Below, in pieces: positions 1 through 8,573 of a stretch of 64,000 nucleotides of DNA (the stretch's first letter is position 1; the number at the start of each line of letters is the position of its first letter). The DNA is taken from assembly GCF_030687575.1 (NCBI RefSeq), contig NZ_CP117439.1, forward strand, positions 4,083,501-4,147,500, given 5' to 3'. Both the position numbers and the translations under genes were made by a program. The notes beneath the pieces are model-generated. The model did not search any database and had not been told where the DNA came from. It was given only the letters and a program-made list of their open reading frames with translations. Source of the stretch: Pseudomonas sp. FP2309 (GTDB lineage Bacteria > Pseudomonadota > Gammaproteobacteria > Pseudomonadales > Pseudomonadaceae).

Positions 1-1
1 C

Positions 2-937
2 GTGGTTACGGCGATGCTGCACATCGTCAACCACGCCTCTCTGCCGGTCAGCCTGTTCAAGTCGTACTCGGCCTACTCCGGCGCGACGGACGCGATGATT
101 CAGTGGTGGTACGGGCATAACGCCGTAGGATTTTTCCTGACCACCGGTTTCCTGGGGATGATGTACTACTTCGTGCCCAAACAGGCCGAACGTCCTATTT
201 ACTCGTATCGCCTGTCCATCGTGCACTTTTGGGCGCTGATCACCCTGTACATCTGGGCCGGTCCTCACCACTTGCACTACACCGCATTGCCCGACTGGGC
301 CCAGTCCCTGGGCATGGCGATGTCGATCATCCTGCTGGCGCCGAGTTGGGGGGGCATGATCAACGGCATGATGACCCTGTCGGGCGCCTGGCATAAGTTG
401 CGCACCGACCCGATCCTGCGCTTCCTCGTGGTGTCCCTGGCGTTCTACGGCATGTCGACCTTCGAAGGTCCGATGATGGCGATCAAGACCGTCAACTCGC
501 TGTCCCACTACACCGACTGGACCATCGGCCACGTACACGCCGGTGCGCTGGGTTGGGTGGCGATGATCTCCATCGGCGCCCTGTACCACATGATCCCCAA
601 GCTGTTCGGCCGTGCGCAGATGCACAGCGTCGGGCTGATCAACACGCACTTCTGGCTGGCGACCATCGGTACCGTGCTCTACATCGCGTCGATGTGGGTC
701 AACGGCATCACCCAAGGCCTGATGTGGCGTGCGATCAACAATGACGGCACCCTCACCTACTCCTTCGTCGAAGCGCTGCAGGCCAGCCACCCGGGCTACA
801 TCGTTCGCGCCCTGGGCGGTGCGTTCTTTGCCACCGGCATGCTGTTCATGGCCTACAACGTCTGGCGCACCGTGCGTGCCTCGGACCCAGCGCAGGCTGA
901 AGCCGCCGCTCAGATCGCCGTTGTGGGAGCTCACTGA
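2..937 (+). CDS. ccoN: cbb3-type cytochrome c oxidase subunit I (C-terminal part, cut by window edge)
   Basis: Catalytic haem-copper subunit of the high-affinity cbb3 terminal oxidase in the inner membrane; it reduces O2 to water. About 311 of roughly 475 residues are visible and the true start lies upstream of the window. Visible hallmarks, by comparison with the P. stutzeri enzyme, are [10 protein letters not shown] (Cu-B histidine), [11 protein letters not shown] (two Cu-B histidines and the tyrosine of the Tyr-His cross-link) and [10 protein letters not shown] (haem ligands). Several hydrophobic helices are evident. The stop codon overlaps the ccoO start by one base, so this is the first visible gene of ccoNOQP. 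Pseudomonas usually carries two tandem ccoNOQP sets; this is the copy next to ccoG, and whether a second lies upstream cannot be seen. Confidence 0.97.
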   Translation: MVTAMLHIVNHASLPVSLFKSYSAYSGATDAMIQWWYGHNAVGFFLTTGFLGMMYYFVPKQAERPIYSYRLSIVHFWALITLYIWAGPHHLHYTALPDWAQSLGMAMSIILLAPSWGGMINGMMTLSGAWHKLRTDPILRFLVVSLAFYGMSTFEGPMMAIKTVNSLSHYTDWTIGHVHAGALGWVAMISIGALYHMIPKLFGRAQMHSVGLINTHFWLATIGTVLYIASMWVNGITQGLMWRAINNDGTLTYSFVEALQASHPGYIVRALGGAFFATGMLFMAYNVWRTVRASDPAQAEAAAQIAVVGAH

Positions 938-1545
938 TGAAGCATGAAGTAGTCGAGAAGAACATCGGCCTGCTGGCCTTCTTCATGGTCATCGCCGTGA
1001 GTATCGGCGGCCTGACCCAGATCGTTCCGCTGTTTTTCCAGGACGTCACCAACAAGCCGGTCGAAGGCATGAAACCGCGCACCGCTCTGGAACTGGAAGG
1101 CCGCGACGTCTACATCGCCAACGGTTGTGTCGGCTGCCATTCGCAGATGATCCGTCCGTTCCGCGCCGAAACCGAACGCTACGGCCACTACTCGGTCGCC
1201 GGTGAAAGCGTGTGGGACCACCCGTTCCTGTGGGGTTCCAAGCGTACCGGGCCGGACCTGGCCCGTGTGGGCGGTCGTTACTCCGATGACTGGCAGCGTG
1301 CGCATTTGTACAACCCGCGCAACGTGGTGCCCGAATCGAAAATGCCGGCGTACCCGTTCCTCGTGGAAAACAAGCTCGACGGCAAGGACACCGCGAAGAA
1401 GATGGAAGTCTTGCGCACCCTGGGCGTGCCCTACACCGACGAAGACATCGCCGGTGCAGCCGCAGCCGTGAAGGGCAAGACCGAAATGGACGCATTGGTG
1501 GCCTACCTGCAAGGCCTTGGCACCATCATCAAAAGCAAACGGTGA
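937..1545 (+). CDS. ccoO: cbb3-type cytochrome c oxidase subunit II
   Basis: Membrane-anchored monohaem cytochrome c subunit that passes electrons from CcoP to CcoN. The 202-residue protein has an N-terminal membrane anchor ([20 protein letters not shown]) followed by the haem-binding motif CVGCH in [14 protein letters not shown]. That matches the family length and motif. The ATG overlaps the ccoN stop by one base, which implies translational coupling. ccoQ starts six bases after its stop. Confidence 0.98.
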   Translation: MKHEVVEKNIGLLAFFMVIAVSIGGLTQIVPLFFQDVTNKPVEGMKPRTALELEGRDVYIANGCVGCHSQMIRPFRAETERYGHYSVAGESVWDHPFLWGSKRTGPDLARVGGRYSDDWQRAHLYNPRNVVPESKMPAYPFLVENKLDGKDTAKKMEVLRTLGVPYTDEDIAGAAAAVKGKTEMDALVAYLQGLGTIIKSKR

Positions 1546-1551
1546 TTCTTC

Positions 1552-1737
1552 ATGGATATCGGGATGATTCGTGGCCTGGGCACCGTTGTGGTGATGGTGG
1601 CCTTTATCGGTCTGGCGTTGTGGGTGTTCAGCCCCAAGCGCAAGTCGGAGTTTGAAGACGCGACCTTGCTGCCCTTTGCGGATGATCCCGAAGCCATCAA
1701 GCACGTCGAGCGAGCTTCTAGGAGTAACAAAGAATGA
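1552..1737 (+). CDS. ccoQ: cbb3-type oxidase small subunit CcoQ (FixQ family)
   Basis: A 61-residue single-pass membrane protein, the non-catalytic small subunit that stabilises the cbb3 complex. One hydrophobic helix (about residues 8-26) is followed by the typical WVFSPKRK cytoplasmic edge and an acidic tail ([14 protein letters not shown]). It lies between ccoO and ccoP, and its TGA shares bases with the ccoP ATG. The family is recognised mainly by size, this WVF-P-K motif and position. Confidence 0.95.
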   Translation: MDIGMIRGLGTVVVMVAFIGLALWVFSPKRKSEFEDATLLPFADDPEAIKHVERASRSNKE

Positions 1738-2711
1738 CTACGTTCTGGAGTCTGTACGTCACAGTCCTCAGCCTGGGCACCATCTTCGCCCTGACCTGGC
1801 TGCTGCTGTCGACCCGCAAGGGCCAGCGCGCCGAACAAACCGACGAAACCGTCGGCCACTCGTTCGACGGCATCGAGGAGTACGACAACCCACTGCCGAA
1901 GTGGTGGTTCATGCTGTTCGTTGGCACCATCGTGTTTGCCCTCGGTTACCTGGTGCTCTACCCCGGCCTGGGCAACTGGAAAGGCCTGCTGCCGGGCTAC
2001 AACTACCTCGACACTGAAAAACAAACGCCCTTCGCCAATGGCCAGACCGGCTGGACCGGCGTCCACGAGTGGGAAAAGGAAATGGCCAGGTCGGACGCCA
2101 AGTTCGGGCCGATCTTCGCCAAATTCGCGTCGATGCCCATTGAAGAAGTGGCCAAGGACCCGCAAGCCTTGAAGATGGGCGGCCGTCTGTTCGCCTCCAA
2201 CTGCTCGGTGTGCCACGGTTCCGACGCCAAGGGTGCCTACGGCTTCCCCAACCTGACCGACGCCGATTGGCGCTGGGGTGGCGAGGCGAACACCATCAAG
2301 GAAACCATCATGAAAGGCCGCCATGCGGTGATGCCGGGCTGGGCCGAAGTGATCGGCGAGCAAGGCGTGGCCGACGTGGCCGGCTTCGTGGTGACCAACC
2401 TTGACGGGCGCAAACTGCCGGAGGGCGCCAAGGCTGACGTGGCCAACGGCGCGAAACTCTTCGCCGCCAACTGTGTGGCCTGCCACGGTCCGGCCGGTAA
2501 AGGCACCCCAGCCATGGGCGCGCCCGACCTGACCCACCCAGGTGCATTCATCTACGGCTCGAGCTTCGCCCAATTGCAACAGACCATCCGTTATGGCCGC
2601 CAGGGCCAGATGCCCGCGCAGGAACAACTGCAAGGCAACGACAAAGTGCACTTGTTGGCGGCGTACGTGTACAGCTTGTCCCATGGGGATAAGAAGGCTG
2701 AAGAGCAGTAA
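1734..2711 (+). CDS. ccoP: cbb3-type cytochrome c oxidase subunit III (dihaem)
   Basis: Dihaem cytochrome c subunit that accepts electrons from soluble c-type cytochromes and passes them to CcoO. The 325-residue protein has two N-terminal membrane segments (about residues 3-23 and 55-80), a conserved region around residues 40-58 ([11 protein letters not shown]), then two haem motifs, CSVCH and CVACH. The start overlaps the ccoQ stop (ATGA). A rho-independent terminator follows directly, closing the ccoNOQP operon. Confidence 0.98.
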   Translation: MTTFWSLYVTVLSLGTIFALTWLLLSTRKGQRAEQTDETVGHSFDGIEEYDNPLPKWWFMLFVGTIVFALGYLVLYPGLGNWKGLLPGYNYLDTEKQTPFANGQTGWTGVHEWEKEMARSDAKFGPIFAKFASMPIEEVAKDPQALKMGGRLFASNCSVCHGSDAKGAYGFPNLTDADWRWGGEANTIKETIMKGRHAVMPGWAEVIGEQGVADVAGFVVTNLDGRKLPEGAKADVANGAKLFAANCVACHGPAGKGTPAMGAPDLTHPGAFIYGSSFAQLQQTIRYGRQGQMPAQEQLQGNDKVHLLAAYVYSLSHGDKKAEEQ

Positions 2712-2728
2712 AAGCGCTCAGACAACAG

Positions 2729-2761
2729 AGCCCCGCGCAGCGAAAGTTGGCGGGGCTTTTT
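2729..2761 (+). terminator. Rho-independent terminator of ccoNOQP
   Basis: Arms AGCCCCGC and GCGGGGCT form a GC-rich stem closed by a 13-base loop, followed by a run of T. It lies 18 bases after the ccoP stop, so ccoG and downstream genes need their own promoter. Confidence 0.9.
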
Positions 2762-2856
2762 GTTCAGTGACTTCAGTTCCAGTGGCGTTCCACTGATAAA
2801 TCCATGGGACGAATGACCGGCTTACCCGCAAAAACCGTCCATACTTCCCAAGTCAA

Positions 2857-2870
2857 TTGATCCAGATCAC
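2857..2870 (+). promoter_or_regulatory. ANR/FNR-type box upstream of ccoG
   Basis: TTGATCCAGATCAC matches the FNR/ANR consensus TTGAT-N4-ATCAA with one mismatch in the last base. It lies about 150 bases before the ccoG start, inside the 309-base gap between ccoP and ccoG, which otherwise holds only the ccoP terminator. The anr gene is about 7.7 kb downstream. ANR control of ccoGHIS is inferred from the site. Confidence 0.75.
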
Positions 2871-3020
2871 GTACACCATCAATTCATTTCCCCCAACGCG
2901 ACCAAAGGTCGCACCCTTGGCGTACCATCGGGGGCGTATCATTAAGCCACTGCAAGACCCTTAATTTGACCCCGGCCGGCACGTACTGGCCGAGGCAAAT
3001 CTCCACCGCCGTGGGATGCA

Positions 3021-4439
3021 ATGATGAGAGACCAGATACCGGTACATGACGTTACCCCGCCTGCCAAAACCGACACTAAAACGGTCGATCTCTACGCAGC
3101 GCGCGAGAAGATCTACACCCGCGCGTTCACCGGTCTGTTCCGCAACCTGCGCATGCTCGGCGGTGCCGGGCTGTTCCTGCTCTACTTCGGCACGGTGTGG
3201 CTGAACTGGGGTGGCCACCAGGCCGTATGGTGGAACCTGCCGGAGCGTAAGTTCTTCATTTTCGGCGCGACCTTCTGGCCCCAGGACTTCATCCTGCTGT
3301 CGGGCATCCTGATCGTGGCGGCGTTTGGCCTGTTCTTTATCACGGTCTACGCCGGGCGCGTGTGGTGCGGCTATACCTGCCCGCAAAGCGTGTGGACGTG
3401 GATCTTCATGTGGTGCGAAAAAGTCACCGAAGGCGACCGCAACCAGCGCATCAAGCTGGACAAGGCACCGATGGGCGCCAATAAATTCCTGCGTAAATTC
3501 AGCAAGCACAGCCTTTGGCTATTGATCGGTTTTGCCACCGGCATGACCTTCGTCGGCTACTTCTCGCCGATCCGCGAACTGGTGTTCGACTTCTTCACCG
3601 GCCAGGCCGATGGCTGGTCGTATTTCTGGGTGGGGTTCTTCACCCTCGCCTCCTACGGCAACGCCGGCTGGCTGCGTGAACAGGTGTGCATCTACATGTG
3701 CCCCTACGCGCGCTTCCAGAGCGTGATGTTCGACAAGGACACGCTGATCGTCTCCTACGACCCGCGCCGCGGCGAACTGCGCGGCCCTCGCAAAAAAGGC
3801 GTCGACTACAAGGCCCAGGGCCTGGGAGACTGCATCGATTGCACGATGTGCGTCCAAGTGTGCCCCACCGGGATCGACATCCGCGACGGCCTGCAGATCG
3901 AGTGCATCGGTTGCGCCGCGTGCATCGATGCCTGCGACAACATCATGGACAAGATGGACTACCCGCGCGGCCTGATCAGCTACACCACCGAACACAACCT
4001 GTCGGGGCAGAAAACCCACAAGTTACGCCCTCGCCTGATCGGCTACGCCCTGGTGTTGCTGGCGATGATGAGCCTGTTGGCCGCCGCGTTCTTCATGCGC
4101 TCGCTGGTGGGTTTCGACGTGAGCAAGGACCGCGTGCTCTACCGCGAAAACGCCGAAGGCCGCATCGAAAACGTCTACAGCCTCAAGATCATGAACAAAG
4201 ATCAGCGCGACCACACCTACGTGCTCGACGCCGCCGGTCTGCCGGACCTCAAGTTGCAAGGTCGACGCGAGATCAAAGTGGCTGCCGGCGATATCGTGAG
4301 CATGCCGGTAGAGCTGTCGAGTGCGCCGGAACAACTGCCGTCAAGCACCAACGAGGTGACGTTCATCCTCAAGGATGCCGACGACACCAGCGTCCACATT
4401 GAAGCCAAGAGCCGATTCATCGGCCCCCAAGTTCGTTAA
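3021..4439 (+). CDS. ccoG: Cytochrome cbb3 oxidase accessory protein CcoG (RdxA/FixG family)
   Basis: Membrane-bound ferredoxin-like protein needed for cbb3 oxidase assembly, linked to copper reduction for the Cu-B site. The 472-residue protein has several N-terminal membrane helices. It carries a polyferredoxin module with two cysteine clusters (CIDCTMCVQVCPTG and CIGCAACIDACD, about residues 272-310) and upstream cysteine motifs WCGYTCPQSVW and CIYMCPYARFQ. The C-terminal part resembles the immunoglobulin-like FixG domain. It heads the operon ccoG-ccoH-ccoI-ccoS, and an ANR-type box lies upstream. Two adjacent ATG codons occur at the start; the first is used here. Confidence 0.97.
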   Translation: MMRDQIPVHDVTPPAKTDTKTVDLYAAREKIYTRAFTGLFRNLRMLGGAGLFLLYFGTVWLNWGGHQAVWWNLPERKFFIFGATFWPQDFILLSGILIVAAFGLFFITVYAGRVWCGYTCPQSVWTWIFMWCEKVTEGDRNQRIKLDKAPMGANKFLRKFSKHSLWLLIGFATGMTFVGYFSPIRELVFDFFTGQADGWSYFWVGFFTLASYGNAGWLREQVCIYMCPYARFQSVMFDKDTLIVSYDPRRGELRGPRKKGVDYKAQGLGDCIDCTMCVQVCPTGIDIRDGLQIECIGCAACIDACDNIMDKMDYPRGLISYTTEHNLSGQKTHKLRPRLIGYALVLLAMMSLLAAAFFMRSLVGFDVSKDRVLYRENAEGRIENVYSLKIMNKDQRDHTYVLDAAGLPDLKLQGRREIKVAAGDIVSMPVELSSAPEQLPSSTNEVTFILKDADDTSVHIEAKSRFIGPQVR

Positions 4440-4454
4440 ACAGGGAACACGAGA

Positions 4455-4994
4455 ATGCCCGCAACCACTGCCGCAAGCCCCTGGTACAAGCACCTCTGGC
4501 CCTGGATCATCATTGGGATCCTGGCCTGCTCGGTGACCTTGACCTTGTCCATGGTGACCATCGCGGTGAACAACCCGGACAACCTGGTCAACGACAACTA
4601 CTACGAGGCCGGCAAAGGCATCAACCGCTCCCTGGACCGCGAACGCCTGGCCCAGACCCTGCAACTGCGCGCCAAGCTGCACCTGGATGAGTTGACCGGC
4701 GAAGTCGAGCTCAACCTCAGCGGCTACAGCAACCCGAACACCCTGGAGCTGAACCTGATTTCCCCGACCCAGCCAGAGAAGGATCGCAAGATCAACCTGG
4801 CGCGCAGCGACAGCGAGCCGGGCCGCTATATTGGCCAGGTCACCGACAAGGTCCAGGGTCGTCGCTTCGTCGAACTGCTGGGCGTGGAAGGCGACAAGAC
4901 CTGGCGCCTGTTCGAGGAAGAAGAGGTCAGCCACGACAAAGACCTGTTGCTGGGTGACGAGCCGTTGCAGGGCGCCGAAGACCTGAAGAAGTAA
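4455..4994 (+). CDS. ccoH: Cytochrome cbb3 oxidase assembly protein CcoH (FixH family)
   Basis: A 179-residue single-pass membrane protein with a periplasmic domain. It is required for assembly and stability of the cbb3 oxidase and works alongside the copper ATPase CcoI. One strong hydrophobic helix (about residues 17-37) is followed by the FixH-typical DNYYEAGKGINRSLDRE segment. It starts 15 bases after ccoG and precedes ccoI by 115 bases. The gap to ccoI contains GC-rich inverted repeats but no clear T-tract terminator. Confidence 0.93.
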   Translation: MPATTAASPWYKHLWPWIIIGILACSVTLTLSMVTIAVNNPDNLVNDNYYEAGKGINRSLDRERLAQTLQLRAKLHLDELTGEVELNLSGYSNPNTLELNLISPTQPEKDRKINLARSDSEPGRYIGQVTDKVQGRRFVELLGVEGDKTWRLFEEEEVSHDKDLLLGDEPLQGAEDLKK

Positions 4995-5109
4995 ACATGC
5001 TGCGCTTCGCGCATCACGGGCAAGCCCGCGCCCCCATGGACAGCATGATCCCTGGGGGTGCCGGGCGCGCCCGCGATGAGGCCCTACCAGCCCCTATAGA
5101 CTCCACGCC

Positions 5110-7560
5110 ATGACCACCCCGCTTCCCTGCTACCACTGCGCCCTGCCCGTGCCGCCCGGCAGCCGGTTCACCGCCGACATCCTCGGCGAACGCCGTGAAC
5201 TCTGCTGCCCCGGCTGCCAGGCGGTGGCCGAGGCGATTGTCGCCGGCGGCCTGGAAAGCTACTACAAGCACCGCAGCGAAGCCTCGGCCAACCCCGAGGG
5301 ACTGCCGGTGCAGCTGGTGGACGAGTTGGCGCTGTATGACCGCGCCGACGTGCAAAAACCATTCGTGCGCCACCAAGGCGAACTGGCCGAAGCCACCTTG
5401 CTGATGGAAGGCATCAGTTGCGCGGCCTGTGGCTGGCTGATCGAGAAACACCTGCGAGGCCTGCCTGCGGTGGCCGAGGCCCGGTTGAACCTGTCCAACC
5501 ATCGCTTGCAGGTGCGCTGGGCCGACGGGCAATTGCCGTTGAGCCAAGTGCTCGGCGAGCTGCGCCATATCGGTTACGCCGCCCACCCCTATCAAGCCGA
5601 CCGCGCCGCCGAACAACTGGCCAGTGAAAACCGTCTGGCCCTGCGCCAGCTCGGGGTGGCCGGGCTGCTGTGGTTCCAGGCGATGATGGCAACCATGGCC
5701 ACCTGGCCCGAATTCAATATCGACCTGAGCCCGGAACTGCACGTGATCCTACGCTGGGTCGCGATGTTTCTGACAACCCCCATCGTGTTCTACAGCTGCG
5801 CGCCATTCTTCAAAGGCGCCATGCGCGACCTGCGCACGCGCCACCTGACCATGGACGTCTCGGTGTCCCTGGCCATCGGCGGGGCGTACCTGGCCGGGAT
5901 CTGGACGGCGATTACCGGCGTGGGCGAACTCTATTTCGATGCCGTGGGCATGTTTGCGCTGTTCCTGCTGGCCGGTCGCTACCTGGAGCGACGTGCCCGC
6001 GAACGCACCGCCGCCGCCACGGCACAACTGGTCAACCTGCTGCCGGCCTCGTGTCTGCGCTTGCAGGCCGATGGCCAGAGCGAGCGCATCCTGTTGAGCG
6101 AACTGGCGCTGGGCGACCGTGTGCTGGTGCATCCGGGCGCGGTGCTGCCGGCCGACGGTGTGATCCTGGACGGCCAGTCCAGCATCGACGAATCGCTGCT
6201 CACCGGAGAATATCTGCCGCAACCCCGTCAAGCCGGGGATGCCGTGACCGCCGGCACCCTGAATGTAGAAGGCGCGCTGACCGTCGAAGTGCGCGCCCTG
6301 GGCCACGAAACGCGCCTCTCGGCCATCGTGCGCCTGTTGGAACGGGCCCAGGCCGAGAAGCCGCGCCTGGCCCAGATCGCCGACCGCGCGGCGCAGTGGT
6401 TCTTGTTGTGCTCGCTGATCGCGGCAGCGCTGATCGGCCTGCTGTGGTGGGAGCTGGATGCATCCCGCGCGTTCTGGATTGTGCTGGCCATGCTGGTCGC
6501 GACCTGCCCTTGCGCCTTGTCCCTGGCCACGCCCACCGCCCTCACCGCCGCCACCGGCACCCTGCACAAACTCGGCCTGTTGTTGACCCGTGGGCATGTG
6601 CTGGAAGGCCTGAACCAGATCGACACGGTGATTTTCGACAAGACCGGCACCCTCACCGAAGGCCGCCTGGCACTGCGGGCGATTCGGCCCCTGGGCGAGC
6701 TGAGCAGCGACAACTGCCTGAGCCTCGCCGCCGCTCTGGAAAACCGCTCCGAACACCCAATTGCACGCGCCTTTGGCCGTGCGCCGCTGGTCGCCGATGA
6801 GGTGCTCAGCGCCCCCGGCCTCGGCCTGGAAGGTCGGGTCGGCGAGCGCCTGCTGCGCATCGGCCAGCCGGCGTTTGTGTGTGAGCTCAGCGGCTGCACG
6901 GTTCCCGCCTCGCCGCATGACGCCGGGCAATGGCTGCTGCTGGGCGACCGCGACGGCGCCCTCGCCTGGTTCGTGCTGGACGACCGCCTGCGCAGCGACG
7001 CCCCCGCCCTGCTCGCCGCGTGCAAGGCGCGCGGTTGGCGCACGCTGCTGCTGTCGGGGGACAGCTCGCCGATGGTCGCCAGCGTCGCCGCTGAACTGGG
7101 TATTGATGAGGCCCATGGCGGCCTGCGCCCCGATGACAAGTTGCAAGTGCTGCAACAACTGCACAAGCAAGGCCGCAAGGTGCTGATGCTCGGTGATGGC
7201 GTGAACGATGTGCCGGTGCTTGCTGCCGCCGATATCAGCGTGGCCATGGGCTCGGCCACCGATCTGGCCAAGACCAGCGCCGATGCGGTGCTGCTGTCCA
7301 ACCGCCTGGACGCCCTGGTGCAGGCCTTCAGCCTGGCCCGACGCACCCGACGGGTGATTATTGAAAACCTGCTGTGGGCGGGTCTATACAATGGCCTGAT
7401 GCTGCCGTTTGCCGCCCTCGGCTGGATCACCCCCATCTGGGCGGCGGTCGGCATGTCCATCAGTTCGTTGACCGTGGTGCTCAACGCCCTGCGCCTGACT
7501 CGCCTGCCGAGTGCGCCGGCCGCCAGCGCCCCTTCAATCACCCGTCCGCTGCCGGCGTGA
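5110..7560 (+). CDS. ccoI: Copper-translocating P1B-type ATPase for cbb3 assembly
   Basis: Inner-membrane copper exporter that supplies copper for the Cu-B centre of the cbb3 oxidase. The 816-residue protein has an N-terminal cysteine-rich metal-binding region (CYHC, CCPGC). An HMA domain with ISCAACGW follows, then membrane helices with the CPC ion-translocation motif (about residues 466-468). The phosphorylation motif DKTGT (Asp about residue 510) and the GDGVND hinge motif follow. The CPC motif and HMA cysteines support Cu(I) specificity. Its place between ccoH and ccoS assigns it to oxidase assembly (CcoI/FixI/CopA2 branch) rather than general copper detoxification. Confidence 0.97.
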   Translation: MTTPLPCYHCALPVPPGSRFTADILGERRELCCPGCQAVAEAIVAGGLESYYKHRSEASANPEGLPVQLVDELALYDRADVQKPFVRHQGELAEATLLMEGISCAACGWLIEKHLRGLPAVAEARLNLSNHRLQVRWADGQLPLSQVLGELRHIGYAAHPYQADRAAEQLASENRLALRQLGVAGLLWFQAMMATMATWPEFNIDLSPELHVILRWVAMFLTTPIVFYSCAPFFKGAMRDLRTRHLTMDVSVSLAIGGAYLAGIWTAITGVGELYFDAVGMFALFLLAGRYLERRARERTAAATAQLVNLLPASCLRLQADGQSERILLSELALGDRVLVHPGAVLPADGVILDGQSSIDESLLTGEYLPQPRQAGDAVTAGTLNVEGALTVEVRALGHETRLSAIVRLLERAQAEKPRLAQIADRAAQWFLLCSLIAAALIGLLWWELDASRAFWIVLAMLVATCPCALSLATPTALTAATGTLHKLGLLLTRGHVLEGLNQIDTVIFDKTGTLTEGRLALRAIRPLGELSSDNCLSLAAALENRSEHPIARAFGRAPLVADEVLSAPGLGLEGRVGERLLRIGQPAFVCELSGCTVPASPHDAGQWLLLGDRDGALAWFVLDDRLRSDAPALLAACKARGWRTLLLSGDSSPMVASVAAELGIDEAHGGLRPDDKLQVLQQLHKQGRKVLMLGDGVNDVPVLAAADISVAMGSATDLAKTSADAVLLSNRLDALVQAFSLARRTRRVIIENLLWAGLYNGLMLPFAALGWITPIWAAVGMSISSLTVVLNALRLTRLPSAPAASAPSITRPLPA

Positions 7561-7582
7561 GCCGCCCGGACATGGAGTGCAG

Positions 7583-7795
7583 ATGCCAGCTTTATACGTG
7601 ATGATTCCGGCGGCGCTGCTGATCGTGGCGATCGCCATTTATGTCTTCTTCTGGGCCGTGGACAGCGGCCAGTACGACGACCTCGACGGTCCGGCTCACA
7701 GCGTGCTGTTCGACGATCAGGACCCAAACCACCTGGCCGCGATCGACGAAGCCAACGGCCCCGAGCAACCGCCTAAAGATCCGCCCCATGCTTGA
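7583..7795 (+). CDS. ccoS: cbb3-type cytochrome oxidase assembly protein CcoS
   Basis: A 70-residue single-pass membrane protein needed for cofactor insertion into the cbb3 oxidase. It begins MPALYVMIPAALLIV, giving one helix, then the family hallmark FFWAVDSGQYDDLDGPAH and the motif LFDD. The ATG at 7583 was chosen over an upstream in-frame codon because the preceding GGAG is well placed and the protein then starts at the family N-terminus. Its last eight bases overlap the start of the SafE-like gene, implying coupling. Confidence 0.95.
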   Translation: MPALYVMIPAALLIVAIAIYVFFWAVDSGQYDDLDGPAHSVLFDDQDPNHLAAIDEANGPEQPPKDPPHA

Positions 7796-8471
7796 ATTGG
7801 CGCCGCTGCTGGTCTCTGCGCTGATCCTCGGCCTGCTCGGCGGCGGCCATTGCCTGGGCATGTGCGGCGGGCTGATGGGCGCGCTGACCCTGGCCATTCC
7901 CAAAGAACAGCGCAGTCGCAGGTTTCGCCTGCTGCTGGCGTACAACCTGGGGCGCATCCTCAGCTACGCCACGGCCGGGCTGTTGCTCGGCCTGGCCGGT
8001 TGGGCGGTGGCCAACAGTCCGGCGGCGATGTTCATGCGGGTGCTCGCGGGTGCACTGCTGATCTGCATGGGCCTGTACCTGGCCGGCTGGTGGAGCGGGC
8101 TGACCCGCATCGAAAGCCTCGGGCGCGGCCTGTGGCGGCATATCCAACCGGTTGCCAACCGTTTGCTGCCGGTGTCCAGCCTGCCGCGCGCCTTGCTGTT
8201 GGGCGCGCTGTGGGGCTGGTTGCCGTGCGGGTTGGTCTACAGCACGCTGCTGTGGGCCGCGAGCCAGGGCAATGCGCTGGACAGTGCGCTGCTGATGCTG
8301 GCGTTTGGCCTGGGCACCTGGCCAGTGCTCCTGGCGACCGGCCTGGCCGCCGAGCGCGTCACCGCGTTACTGCGCAAGCGCAGCGTGCGCATGGCTGGTG
8401 GTTTGCTGGTGATTATTTTCGGTATCTGGACCTTGCCCGGCCCGCATCAGCACTGGCTAATGGGCCACTAA
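7788..8471 (+). CDS. Sulfite exporter TauE/SafE-like membrane protein
   Basis: A 227-residue protein of about six membrane helices related to the TauE/SafE family. It has the N-terminal LGGGHCLGMCGGLMGAL motif with paired cysteines and a second WLPCGLVYSTL motif. The gene overlaps ccoS by eight bases and so belongs to the ccoGHIS transcription unit. Members in this position are common next to cbb3 assembly genes, and the conserved Cys motifs invite a metal or redox role in copper delivery, but the substrate is not shown by sequence. The start is the ATG inside the ccoS end; upstream in-frame sequence is out-of-frame ccoS. Confidence 0.88.
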   Translation: MLELAPLLVSALILGLLGGGHCLGMCGGLMGALTLAIPKEQRSRRFRLLLAYNLGRILSYATAGLLLGLAGWAVANSPAAMFMRVLAGALLICMGLYLAGWWSGLTRIESLGRGLWRHIQPVANRLLPVSSLPRALLLGALWGWLPCGLVYSTLLWAASQGNALDSALLMLAFGLGTWPVLLATGLAAERVTALLRKRSVRMAGGLLVIIFGIWTLPGPHQHWLMGH

Positions 8472-8500
8472 ACCGCCATGTGGCATAGCGCCGCTCCTCG

Positions 8501-8514
8501 TTGATGCAAATCAA
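8501..8514 (+). promoter_or_regulatory. Perfect ANR/FNR box upstream of hemN
   Basis: TTGATGCAAATCAA is a perfect match to TTGAT-N4-ATCAA. It lies about 60 bases before the hemN start, in the position of a class II activator site relative to a probable promoter. anr itself lies 2 kb downstream. Confidence 0.9.
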
Positions 8515-8573
8515 GGTGCCTGCCCCGCCCAGCCCCTAGACTCGGCCCACTAGCCAATCCGGGGGACGCCCGC

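Noticed and set aside
4995..5109. Terminator or REP between ccoH and ccoI
   Set aside because: GC-rich inverted repeats are present but there is no T-tract and the REP core is poor, so neither label is safe.
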